From NCBI RefSeq assembly GCF_000455325.1, contig NZ_HG322953.1, positions 715,490 through 779,489 on the forward strand: a stretch of 64,000 nt of DNA. The letters are read 5' to 3'. Positions 34,307-41,930 of this stretch are shown piece by piece. The position numbers and the translations under genes are program-made. Numbering within the stretch: position 1 is the stretch's first letter; each line of letters opens with the position of its first letter. Under the pieces are notes generated by a model, which ran no database searches, was not told the DNA's origin, and saw only the letters and a program-made list of their open reading frames with translations. This DNA is from Mycolicibacterium septicum DSM 44393. Lineage in GTDB: Bacteria > Actinomycetota > Actinomycetes > Mycobacteriales > Mycobacteriaceae.

Positions 34307-35017
34307 GTGAGTGTTCGTATTCGGCGGGTGACGACAACCCGCGCCGGCGGCGTCTCGGCACCGCCCTTCGATTCGTTCAACCTCGGCGACCACGTCGGCG
34401 ACAATCCTGCGGCCGTGGCCCAGAACCGGAGGCGGCTGGCCGCCGCCATCGGGGCCGACGCGCTGGTCTGGATGAATCAGGTTCACAGCGATCACGTCGT
34501 CACCGTGGACGGCCCGCGCGACACCGCGGTCGATAATGCCGACGCATTGGTGACGACGACCCCGGGTTTGGCATTGGTCGTCGTGACCGCGGATTGCGTC
34601 CCGGTTTTAATGGGCGACGCGCGCGCCGGCGTCATCGCGGCCGTCCATGCCGGCCGGGTCGGCGCCCAGAAGGGCATCGTGGCCAGGACCCTGGAGGCGA
34701 TGCTGGCCGCCGGGGCACGTGCCGAGGACGTCTCGGTGCTGCTCGGTCCCGCGGTCAGCGGCGCCAACTACGAGGTGCCCGAACAGATGGCGACCGACGT
34801 GGAGGCGGTGCTGCCCGGCTCGCGCACCCGTACCTCGCGTGGCACGCCGGGCTTGGACCTGCGGGCCGGAATCGCCCGGCAGTTAACGGCTTTGGGTGTC
34901 ACCGCGATCGACGTCGACCCGCGGTGCACCGTCGCCGACCGCGCGCTGTTCAGTCATCGCCGTGATGCGCCGACCGGGCGCCTGGCGAGTGTGGTGTGGA
35001 TGGAGCAGCGCCGGTGA
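34307..35017 (+). CDS. pgeF: Multicopper-oxidase-fold purine nucleoside phosphorylase / PgeF (YfiH) family
   Basis: Protein of 236 residues, GTG start (VSVRIRRVTTTRAGG). It has the YfiH metal-binding set VVTADCVPVLMGD near 84-96 and AVHAGRVGAQKGI near 107-120, with DPRCTVADRALFSHRRD near the end. Members act on purine nucleosides or remove misincorporated residues from UDP-MurNAc peptides; the dcw position favours the peptidoglycan editing role. It sits 34 bases after ftsZ and 33 before yggS, as in other actinobacteria. Confidence 0.85.
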   Translation: MSVRIRRVTTTRAGGVSAPPFDSFNLGDHVGDNPAAVAQNRRRLAAAIGADALVWMNQVHSDHVVTVDGPRDTAVDNADALVTTTPGLALVVVTADCVPVLMGDARAGVIAAVHAGRVGAQKGIVARTLEAMLAAGARAEDVSVLLGPAVSGANYEVPEQMATDVEAVLPGSRTRTSRGTPGLDLRAGIARQLTALGVTAIDVDPRCTVADRALFSHRRDAPTGRLASVVWMEQRR

Positions 35018-35050
35018 ACAATCCCCGGATGGGCCTGGAGTGAGGGTGAG

Positions 35051-35884
35051 ATGAGCACCGTGCAGCGCGGGCGTGACGCGGATCGGACGGCCGAGTTGAC
35101 CGCTGCGCTCGGTGCGGCGCGGGCGCGCCTGGCACGCGCCGCAGAATCTGTCGGGCGAAATGTCAATGAAATTGAATTACTCCCGATCACGAAATACTTT
35201 CCGGCCTCCGATGTCATTATTCTCAATCAATTAGGGTGCCTCGCATTTGGTGAATCCCGCGAACAAGAAGCCGCCGATAAAGTCGAATCTGTTCGCACGG
35301 AATTGCCGGATGTGCCGATTCGCTGGCATATGGTCGGGCGCATCCAGCGCAAGAAGGCGCGGGCCGTCGCGGGGTGGGCGCACACCGCGCACTCGGTCGA
35401 CAGCACCCGCCTGCTGACGGCGCTGGACCGGGCCGCCGGTGACGCGCTGGCCGCCGGCCGCCGGCCGCAGCCGCTGCGCGTCTACATCCAGATCAGTCTG
35501 GACGGCGATACCGAACGGGGCGGTGTCGATGTGAATGCCTCCGGCCTCGTCGACGAAATCTGTGCGTCAGCGAACGCCGCAGAGGCGTTGCAGTTCGTCG
35601 GATTGATGGGAATCCCGCCGCTGGAATGGGATCCCGACGACGCGTTCGCACGTCTGGCCGCCGAACGGGACCGGGTGCAGCGCGACTACCAGCACCGGCT
35701 CGAACTTTCGGCGGGTATGTCCGGAGATCTCGAAAGCGCGGTCAAACACGGATCGACATGTGTGCGTGTCGGTACCGCGCTCATGGGGCAACGCCCGCTA
35801 ACGTCACCCGCAGTAGTCACTCCAGTCACATCTTCATCACAGACATCACCACCCCCACCGTCCGCAGAAGGGTCGCCGAGATGA
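35051..35884 (+). CDS. YggS-family pyridoxal phosphate homeostasis protein
   Basis: PLP-binding protein of 277 residues with the fold-type III barrel of YggS/PLPBP. The PLP lysine is in LLPITKYFPASD near residue 44. HMVGRIQRKKARAVAGW near 98 and GLMGIPPLEWDPDDA near 190 follow, then GMSGDLESAVKHGSTCVRVGTALMG. Members buffer free PLP and affect amino-acid metabolism. About 160 bases within it (35150-35310) are far more A/T-rich than the surroundings and contain two TTA codons. The last 30 residues (TSPAVVTPVTSSSQ onward) are a low-complexity tail, and the stop overlaps sepF. Confidence 0.85.
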   Translation: MSTVQRGRDADRTAELTAALGAARARLARAAESVGRNVNEIELLPITKYFPASDVIILNQLGCLAFGESREQEAADKVESVRTELPDVPIRWHMVGRIQRKKARAVAGWAHTAHSVDSTRLLTALDRAAGDALAAGRRPQPLRVYIQISLDGDTERGGVDVNASGLVDEICASANAAEALQFVGLMGIPPLEWDPDDAFARLAAERDRVQRDYQHRLELSAGMSGDLESAVKHGSTCVRVGTALMGQRPLTSPAVVTPVTSSSQTSPPPPSAEGSPR

Positions 35885-36519
35885 GCACACTGCACAAGGT
35901 CAAGGCCTACTTCGGCATGGCGCCGATGGAGGACTACGACGACGAGTACTACGAGGACGACGACCGTGGCGCTGCCCGCAGCTACGCCCGGCGTCCCCGT
36001 GACGAGCGCTTCGAGGACGACAGCTACGGCTACGAGGCTCCCGAGTACGACGAGGGCCCGGCCTACCGGGGCGGCTACCCGGGCGGTTTCGCCGACGAGC
36101 AGCGGTTCGATGCCCGGATGCGCGGCCCCCGCGAATTCGACCGTCCCGCACCGCGTCTCGGTGGACTGGCCGGATCCACCCGCGGTTCGCTCGCGATGGA
36201 TCCCCGCCGGATGGCCGAACTGTTCGAGGCGGGCAGCCCGCTGGCAAAGATCACCACGCTGCGGCCCAAGGACTACAGCGAGGCGCGCACCATCGGCGAG
36301 CGCTTCCGCGACGGCACCCCGGTGATCATGGACCTGGTGTCGATGGACAACGCCGACGCCAAGCGGCTGGTCGACTTCGCCGCCGGTCTGGCGTTCGCGC
36401 TGCGCGGCTCGTTCGACAAGGTGGCCACGAAGGTCTTCCTGCTGTCGCCGGCTGACGTCGACGTCAGCGCTGAGCAGCGGCGCCGGATCGCCGAGGCCGG
36501 CTTCTACGCCTACCAGTAG
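35881..36519 (+). CDS. sepF: Cell division protein SepF
   Basis: FtsZ-binding membrane anchor of 212 residues. ATG 35881 overlaps the yggS stop (ATGA). The amphipathic N terminus (MSTLHKVKAYFGM) is the membrane-binding helix, followed by about 90 acidic, Tyr- and Asp-rich linker residues. The SepF core (TTLRPKDYSEARTIGERFRDGTPVIMDL onward to AGFYAYQ) dimerises and binds the FtsZ tail. In mycobacteria SepF tethers FtsZ to the membrane, in place of FtsA. Confidence 0.95.
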   Translation: MSTLHKVKAYFGMAPMEDYDDEYYEDDDRGAARSYARRPRDERFEDDSYGYEAPEYDEGPAYRGGYPGGFADEQRFDARMRGPREFDRPAPRLGGLAGSTRGSLAMDPRRMAELFEAGSPLAKITTLRPKDYSEARTIGERFRDGTPVIMDLVSMDNADAKRLVDFAAGLAFALRGSFDKVATKVFLLSPADVDVSAEQRRRIAEAGFYAYQ

Positions 36520-36520
36520 G

Positions 36521-36540
36521 GCCGCGACGCCAGTCGCGGC
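36521..36540 (+). terminator. Perfect hairpin directly after sepF
   Basis: GCCGCGAC/GTCGCGGC, an 8-bp perfect stem with loop GCCA, begins one base after the sepF stop codon. There is no T-tract, so it is either a mycobacterial non-canonical terminator or a processing or stability element at the 3' end of the dcw transcript. Confidence 0.55.
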
Positions 36541-36557
36541 ACCGTGTCGCCGCCGCG

Positions 36558-36588
36558 CTACCCGATCCCCAGGATGGGGCCCGGGTAG
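36558..36588 (+). repeat. Second nested hairpin in the sepF-yggT gap
   Basis: CTACCCG (36558-36564) pairs with CGGGTAG (36582-36588) around an inner CCCC/GGGG stem. Flanking CGCC/GGCG sequence can lengthen it. It may be a terminator for either direction or a leader structure for yggT. Confidence 0.45.
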
Positions 36589-36682
36589 GCTGGCGGCGTC
36601 GCACTATCGGCTGACCACGTCTTCTGTGTGAGATGTGTCCGGCCTACGGCGACCTGTATCCAATGTCACACATCCTGCTGTA

Positions 36683-36988
36683 GTGAGGTCGGCTCAGTTG
36701 TCGCTGTTCTTCGAAATTCTCGGTTTCGCGCTGTTCATCTTCTGGCTGCTGCTCATCGCGCGCGTCGTCGTCGAGTTCATCCGGTCGTTCAGCCGCGACT
36801 GGCACCCCAAGGGTCTGACCGTCGTCGTGCTTGAGGTCATCATGACCGTGACCGATCCGCCCGTGAAACTTCTGCGGCGGCTCATTCCCCAGCTCACGAT
36901 AGGCGCCGTGCGCTTCGATCTGTCGATCATGGTGCTGCTGCTCGCGGCGTTCATCGGGATGCAGCTGGCGTTCAACGCGGCGATGTAG
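36683..36988 (+). CDS. YggT-family membrane protein (Rv2146c-type)
   Basis: Protein of 101 residues with two YggT transmembrane segments: EILGFALFIFWLLLIARVVVEF at about 10-31 and SIMVLLLAAFIGMQLAFNAAM at the C terminus. Between them is the conserved SITDPPVK-type motif TVTDPPVKLLRRLIPQ. GTG 36683 is chosen since conserved sequence begins near it; TTG 36698 and a longer upstream frame are possible. Always found between sepF and divIVA in actinobacteria; function unknown, presumed to be in division or polar growth. Confidence 0.8.
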   Translation: MRSAQLSLFFEILGFALFIFWLLLIARVVVEFIRSFSRDWHPKGLTVVVLEVIMTVTDPPVKLLRRLIPQLTIGAVRFDLSIMVLLLAAFIGMQLAFNAAM

Positions 36989-37195
36989 ACCGTCGACGCG
37001 AGCGGGCGGGGGAGACGCGATCTCGCCGTTTGCCGAATGGTCCACAATTGCGTAAGAAGATTGAAATTCGTTCTTAAAAATAGGCCTCCACTGCAACCGC
37101 CGGGTCTGGTGTGACAGGATGGACTCCAGTTGCGATCAAGCAAGGCTTTACACTTTGAGATCGGTTGACGGTCCAAGACTTCAAGGGGGCAGACA

Positions 37196-38017
37196 ATGCC
37201 GCTCACACCAGCGGACGTCCATAACGTCGCGTTCAGCAAGCCGCCCATCGGCAAACGTGGCTACAACGAGGACGAGGTCGATGCCTTTCTCGATCTGGTT
37301 GAGAACGAGCTGACTCGGCTCATCGAGGAGAACGCCGATCTCCGGCAGCGCGTGTCCGAGCTCGATCAGGAGCTGGCATCGGCGCGGGCCGGCGGTGGCG
37401 CCCAGGCCACCCAGTCCATCCCGCTCTACGAGCCGGAGCCCGAGCCGACCCCGGCGCCCCAGCCGGTGTACGAGGCCCCGCCGGCGCCGGTTGCCCCTGC
37501 CGCGCCGCCCAGCGAGGACACCGCTGTGCGTGCCGCCCGGGTGCTCAGCCTGGCGCAGGACACTGCCGATCGCCTGACCTCCACGGCCAAGGCCGAGTCG
37601 GAGAAGCTGCTCTCGGATGCCCGCGCCCAGGCCGACGCCATGGTCAGCGACGCCCGCAAGACCGCCGAGACCACGGTCTCGGAGGCCCGCACCCGTGCCG
37701 ACGCCATGCTGGCCGACGCGCAGACCCGCTCGGAGACCCAGCTGCGTCAGGCCCAGGAGAAGGCCGACGCCCTGCAGGCCGACGCCGAGCGCAAGCACTC
37801 CGAGATCATGGGCACGATCAACCAGCAGCGCACGGTCCTGGAGGGCCGCCTGGAGCAGCTGCGGACGTTCGAGCGTGAGTACCGGACGCGTCTGAAGACC
37901 TACCTGGAGTCTCAGCTGGAAGAGCTGGGCCAGCGCGGTTCGGCCGCACCGGTGGATTCCAGCGCCAACAACGACTCGGCCGGTGGTTTCAGCCAGTTCA
38001 ACCGCGGCAACAACTAG
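37196..38017 (+). CDS. wag31: Polar growth protein Wag31 (DivIVA)
   Basis: Coiled-coil protein of 273 residues, ATG 37196 with AAGGGGG upstream. The N-terminal DivIVA domain (MPLTPADVHNVAFSKPPIGKRGYNEDEVDAFLDLVENEL) binds curved membrane. A Pro-rich linker (residues 80-105) and a long Ala/Glu/Arg coiled coil (110-245) follow. It marks the poles and recruits wall synthesis machinery; it is essential in mycobacteria and phosphorylated by PknA. The 207-base gap upstream includes an A/T-rich stretch at 37048-37090 that probably holds its own promoter. Confidence 0.97.
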   Translation: MPLTPADVHNVAFSKPPIGKRGYNEDEVDAFLDLVENELTRLIEENADLRQRVSELDQELASARAGGGAQATQSIPLYEPEPEPTPAPQPVYEAPPAPVAPAAPPSEDTAVRAARVLSLAQDTADRLTSTAKAESEKLLSDARAQADAMVSDARKTAETTVSEARTRADAMLADAQTRSETQLRQAQEKADALQADAERKHSEIMGTINQQRTVLEGRLEQLRTFEREYRTRLKTYLESQLEELGQRGSAAPVDSSANNDSAGGFSQFNRGNN

Positions 38018-38052
38018 CCGGCAAGACTGACTTCCTCACACTGTCGTGAACC

Positions 38053-38068
38053 GGCCCGATCCCGGGCC
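38053..38068 (+). terminator. Short GC hairpin after wag31
   Basis: GGCCCG/CGGGCC with a 4-base loop, 36 bases after the wag31 stop and 20 before the next start, without a T-tract. Likely a non-canonical terminator or 3' stabiliser. Confidence 0.4.
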
Positions 38069-38088
38069 ACCACACTTAGGGTTGAACG

Positions 38089-38460
38089 ATGTTGATCATT
38101 GCGCTCGTGCTTGCCGTCATCGGCCTGGCCGCGCTGGTGACCGCGGTGGTCACCAGCAATGAGTTGATCGCCTGGGTCTGTATCGGTGCCAGCGTGATCG
38201 GCGTGCTGCTGCTGATCGTCGACGCATTGCGGGAACGCTCGCGCGGTTCGAAGGCCGGCGACGGCCACGACGCCGGCGCGGCCTCGGATACGCCTGATGC
38301 CGACGCCACCGAAACGACCGAGACCTTCGACGCGGTGGACGCGCCGGTGGACTATCCCGACGATTTGGTCGCCGAGCCCGAATCAGATGTCGCCGTGGAG
38401 TCCGACGCCGCGGACGTCGACGTCGAGGCCGACGATTCCACCGAGAAGTACAAGAACTAA
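38089..38460 (+). CDS. Small membrane protein with acidic tail (Rv2144c-type)
   Basis: Protein of 123 residues. Two transmembrane helices at about 2-21 and 25-44 are joined by a very short turn. A basic RERSRGSKAGD segment follows, then about 65 residues dominated by Asp, Glu, Thr and Ala, presumably cytoplasmic and disordered. No known domain. It follows wag31 in mycobacteria, so a link to polar growth is possible but unproven. It ends convergent with the phosphoribosyltransferase, overlapping by 4 bases. Confidence 0.75.
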   Translation: MLIIALVLAVIGLAALVTAVVTSNELIAWVCIGASVIGVLLLIVDALRERSRGSKAGDGHDAGAASDTPDADATETTETFDAVDAPVDYPDDLVAEPESDVAVESDAADVDVEADDSTEKYKN

Positions 38461-39137
38461 CTCTCGCCCGGCTCCGTGGTGGGCTCGGCCAGCAGACGGC
38501 GGACCTCGTCGTCGCTGACCTGGTGGAAATCCACGAACGCCTGACCCACCGCGTCGAACTGGGGCGGGGTACTGGCGCACACCACGTCGTCGGCCTCATC
38601 CCGTAGTTGGCTGCTCAGGGTCGGTGGCCCGACCGGCACGGCCACCACGACCCGCCGGGCCGCCCGCACGGCGCGGACCGCGGCCAGCATGGTGGCGCCG
38701 GTGGCGATACCGTCGTCGACCAGGATCACCGTCCGGCCGGACAGGTCGGGTGCGGGTCGTCCTCCGCGGTAGGCCTGTTCCCGGCGCTCGATTTCGGCGG
38801 TCTCCCGCCGGATCGTGTCGAGGATGGTGTCCTGGTCGATGCCGAGCCGATCCACCAGGCCGTCGTTGATCACCAAGCCGCCGCCGGAGGCCACCGCGCC
38901 CATGGCGAGTTCCTGCCACTGCGGCACGCCCAGCTTGCGGACCACGAAGACATCCAGCGGTGCGTGCAGGTGGGAGGCGACTTCCCAGGCGATCGGGACT
39001 CCGCCCCGGGCCAGGCCCAGGACGAGGACGTCGGGTTGATCCCGGTAGGACACCAGCTGTTCAGCCAGGACCCGGCCCGCTTCGTGGCGGTCCTGGTAGA
39101 TGCGTTCTCTGCTCGCTCGCAGACCCCAGGCATTCAT
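38457..39137 (-). CDS. Phosphoribosyltransferase-family protein (Rv2143-type)
   Basis: Type I PRTase-fold protein of 226 residues. RTVILVDDGIATGATMLAAVRA near 143-164 is the PRPP-binding loop, and VLVLGLARGGVPIAWEVA near 37-54 is the first glycine-rich loop. Members of this ComF/erythromycin-esterase-associated group often act in unknown reactions rather than nucleotide salvage, so the substrate is not assignable. Convergent with the Rv2144c-type gene. To its right begins DNA without a counterpart in M. tuberculosis at this position. Confidence 0.8.
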   Translation of the reverse strand: MNAWGLRASRERIYQDRHEAGRVLAEQLVSYRDQPDVLVLGLARGGVPIAWEVASHLHAPLDVFVVRKLGVPQWQELAMGAVASGGGLVINDGLVDRLGIDQDTILDTIRRETAEIERREQAYRGGRPAPDLSGRTVILVDDGIATGATMLAAVRAVRAARRVVVAVPVGPPTLSSQLRDEADDVVCASTPPQFDAVGQAFVDFHQVSDDEVRRLLAEPTTEPGES

Positions 39138-39182
39138 CAGCGCTGTCGCCGGCCACGGAGATTTTCGCCGGCTGATGTCAGC

Positions 39183-39905
39183 CTACGTCGACGGCTGCGC
39201 CCGGACCACCCGGTTCAGGAAGCCGCGGACCAGCGTGGTCAGCCGGGCGGCCGCGTCTTCGGTGAGTTCCTTTGTTTGCAAGCGTAATTCGTCGTGGGTG
39301 CGGCCGATTCCGGCCGCATCGCCGTCGCGGTCGTGGGCCAGCCAGACTTCCAGCAGCTCGGAATCGAGCTCGGGGTGGAACTGCAGCGCCAACGCGGTGC
39401 CCAGGACGAACGCCTGTGAGGCATCGGGCGTCCGGGCGATCTCGGTGGCGCCGGGCGGAAGTGTCCAGCGGTCGAAGTGCCACTGGAACCACCGGCCACC
39501 CGGGACCAGCCCCTCGTCGTCGGTGACCACGTCGTACCAGCCGACCTCGGGTGCCGGCGACCTGCTGACCGATCCGCCGAGGGCCTGCGCGATGAGCTGT
39601 CCGCCGAAGCACACGCCGAGTACGCCGACCCCGGACTCGACGGCGTGGCGCACCATGGCCATCTCGGCACCGACCCAGCTGCTGACCAGGGGTTCGTCGT
39701 AGACCGCCCAGCGAGCCCCGAGCGGAACGATCACGTCGTAATCGGTCGGGTCGGGGAAGGTCACCTCGCCGGCGGGGTTGTCGTCCCGCTCGGGCGAGAC
39801 GACGTCGAACGTGTCGATGTCGAATCCGCACCCGGAGAAGACGTCGGCCAGCATGGCCTCGGTGGCCGTGCGGTCGTTGCGCAGGAACAGAACCTTCGGT
39901 GTCAC
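39183..39905 (-). CDS. Class I glutamine amidotransferase-like protein
   Basis: Stand-alone class I amidotransferase domain of 240 residues. The nucleophile is in VGVLGVCFGGQLIAQALGG (Cys 99) and the His/Glu part of the triad in LALQFHPELDSELL near 175-180. No synthase partner is fused or adjacent. Such domains hydrolyse gamma-glutamyl bonds or glutamine; which one cannot be told. The last 13 residues are positively charged. Single gene on the minus strand; 57 bases separate it from the P450, with no clear shared operon. Confidence 0.8.
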   Translation of the reverse strand: MTPKVLFLRNDRTATEAMLADVFSGCGFDIDTFDVVSPERDDNPAGEVTFPDPTDYDVIVPLGARWAVYDEPLVSSWVGAEMAMVRHAVESGVGVLGVCFGGQLIAQALGGSVSRSPAPEVGWYDVVTDDEGLVPGGRWFQWHFDRWTLPPGATEIARTPDASQAFVLGTALALQFHPELDSELLEVWLAHDRDGDAAGIGRTHDELRLQTKELTEDAAARLTTLVRGFLNRVVRAQPST

Positions 39906-39962
39906 GCCGTCATTATTTCGCCCGCCGGAGACGATCGCACTTCAGGTCCAGTTTTTGGACCT

Positions 39963-41171
39963 TCAGGCCGCTTCGAAGGTCACGGGCAGTGAGGCGGGCC
40001 CGGTGATCCCGGTCATCGGCTTCCACCGGGCGCGGCCGACACAGTGCGGGTTGTGCAGCTTCCCGGTCAGCACGCGCAAGGCCTCGGTGAGCTCGACGCG
40101 GGCCAGGTGGACGCCGAGGCAGTAGTGCAGGCCGCCGCCGAACGTCATCATGGGCGGCGGTCCGATCCGGTTGACGTCGAAACGCTCCGGATCGTCGTAC
40201 ACCTGCGGATCGCGGTTGGCCGCAGCGAAGTTCACCGCCACGTGGGTCCCGGCCGGGATGGTGAACCCGGCCAGCTCGACATCCTCGCGGGCAATCCGCA
40301 CGCTGCTCAGGGCGATGGGGGTGTGACGCAGCAGTTCGTCGACGAAAAGCGGTGCCATATCAGGATTCTCGGCCAGCAAAAGCCACTGCTCGGGGTAGTC
40401 GCAGAGCACCTGGACGGCTGCCGCGAGTTGGTTGCGGGTGGTGTCGGTACCGGCCAGCAGCACTCCACCAGCCAGCATCAACAGCTCGGAGTGAGTGAGG
40501 CGGTCTCCGTCCACCTCGGCCCGGATCAGATCGGAGAGCAGGTCGTCGGTGAGGGTGGAGTTCCGGCGTGCCACCATGGCATCGACGTAGTCGTCGAGCT
40601 GCAGCCAGGCCGCTTCGACCGCGTCGGCGTGGTCGCCGAGATTCCAGCTGAACATCTTGAAGATGTCATCGGCCCACCGGGAGAACAGATGCCAGTCCTG
40701 GCGCGGAGCTCCGAGCAGCGCGCAGATCACCGGGATCGGATACTGCACCGCGATATCGGCCACCACATCGCAGCGCCCTACGGACAGGTGCGGGTCGGTG
40801 AGTTCCGTGACGACGTCGATGCAGGTTTCGCGCAGTTTCTCGGCGTTACGGGGTGCGAACGCCTTGGCGATCAGACGCCGCAGCCGCGTGTGTGATTCGG
40901 CGTCGACACCCAGCAGACTGCTGTTCGCGCGGTCCCACAGCGGACCGGAGGTGATTCCCTGTGCGGCCAGGAACATGCCTCTGGGGACCTCGAAGCGCGC
41001 GTCGCGCAGCGCGGCGCGGACCAGGTCATAGCTCAGCAGCTCGGGGCCGTGCGGGCCCATCGCGATCGGGGACCGGGCGCGGGCCACGGCGATCAGACGA
41101 TGCACTTCCTCCGGGTCGGTCTCGTTCTCGTAGTCCAGCGCGGGAAGGGCAGCATCGGTTACCAGGGTCAT
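39963..41171 (-). CDS. Cytochrome P450
   Basis: Soluble bacterial P450 of 402 residues. I-helix AGGVLLAGTDTTRNQLA (acid-threonine pair), K-helix E-x-x-R in FVDELLRHTP, PERF-type DDPERFDVNR, and the haem loop FGGGLHYCLGVHLA with the thiolate Cys at 351. No redox partner is encoded next to it, so ferredoxin and reductase must come from elsewhere. Substrate unknown. It lies on the same strand 108 bases downstream of the CitA/CitB-type regulators and could be co-transcribed with them. Confidence 0.9.
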   Translation of the reverse strand: MTLVTDAALPALDYENETDPEEVHRLIAVARARSPIAMGPHGPELLSYDLVRAALRDARFEVPRGMFLAAQGITSGPLWDRANSSLLGVDAESHTRLRRLIAKAFAPRNAEKLRETCIDVVTELTDPHLSVGRCDVVADIAVQYPIPVICALLGAPRQDWHLFSRWADDIFKMFSWNLGDHADAVEAAWLQLDDYVDAMVARRNSTLTDDLLSDLIRAEVDGDRLTHSELLMLAGGVLLAGTDTTRNQLAAAVQVLCDYPEQWLLLAENPDMAPLFVDELLRHTPIALSSVRIAREDVELAGFTIPAGTHVAVNFAAANRDPQVYDDPERFDVNRIGPPPMMTFGGGLHYCLGVHLARVELTEALRVLTGKLHNPHCVGRARWKPMTGITGPASLPVTFEAA

Positions 41172-41279
41172 GACAGCCTCCGCGTGATCGGGCCAGAACC
41201 TGCTGATATCGATGCTGGTCTCCTCGACCCCTGTGGGTCGTGAGTAGCGTGCTACCCCAGTTCTGCCGCGGGGGCACGC

Positions 41280-41930
41280 TCACCTTGCCCGGTAGCGTCG
41301 CGCGGGTCGGCCCGCGCCGTACTGCAAGCGCAGCTCGAGCGCCCCGGTGCTCAGGTAGTACTCCAGGTAGCGCCGTGCGCTGACACGTGAAATGCCCACC
41401 AGTTCAGCGCATTCCGTGGCGGATACCTCGCCTGCCGTGCGTACCGCGTCCATGACCAGCCTGCCGGTTTCCGTGCCGAGCCCCTTGGGCATGACGGCGG
41501 CCGGGGCGCCGAACAGCGCGTCGATGGTCGATTGATCCGCACCGCCTGCCGCCGCCAGCGCATCGGCGCGCGCCGCGAAGGCCGCCAGTTTCGCCTGCAG
41601 CTGATCGAAGTCGAACGGTTTGATCAGGTAGTCGGCGGCGCCGCCGTCCAACGCGCCACGTACCGTGTCGAGTTCGCGGGCGGCGGTGACCATGATGACG
41701 CCGACGGGGTTGCCCTCGGCGCGGAGACGTCGCAGCACCTCCAACCCGGTCATGTCCGGCAGGTAGACATCGAGCAGGATGAGGTCGGGACGGAGATCGG
41801 CGGCGGCCGCCAGGGCCTCGGTTCCGTTGCGCGCCACGGACACCGTGCGGTATCCATCGATGCGGTCGACGAAGCGGCGATGTATCTCGGCGACCATGAA
41901 GTCGTCGTCGACGACGAGTACGTCACGCAT
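41280..41930 (-). CDS. CitB/DcuR-type response regulator
   Basis: Response regulator of 216 residues. The receiver domain has VVDDDFMVAEIH (acid pocket), phospho-acceptor Asp 54 in DLILLDVYLPDMTG, Thr/Ser in VIMVTAA and Lys near 104 in YLIKPFDF. The C-terminal helix-turn-helix (VSATECAELVGISRVSARRYLEYY) is of the CitB/DpiA class, which controls uptake of di- and tricarboxylates. Its start overlaps the sensor kinase gene by 8 bases. The tripartite tricarboxylate transporter operon starts divergently from the kinase and is the obvious target. Confidence 0.9.
   Translation of the reverse strand: MRDVLVVDDDFMVAEIHRRFVDRIDGYRTVSVARNGTEALAAAADLRPDLILLDVYLPDMTGLEVLRRLRAEGNPVGVIMVTAARELDTVRGALDGGAADYLIKPFDFDQLQAKLAAFAARADALAAAGGADQSTIDALFGAPAAVMPKGLGTETGRLVMDAVRTAGEVSATECAELVGISRVSARRYLEYYLSTGALELRLQYGAGRPARRYRAR

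Noticed and set aside
37045..37090. Specific wag31 promoter hexamers (TTGCGT with a T/A-rich -10)
   Set aside because: The region is A/T-rich, but no pair with 16-19 base spacing matches both consensus boxes, so only a general promoter-containing stretch is claimed.
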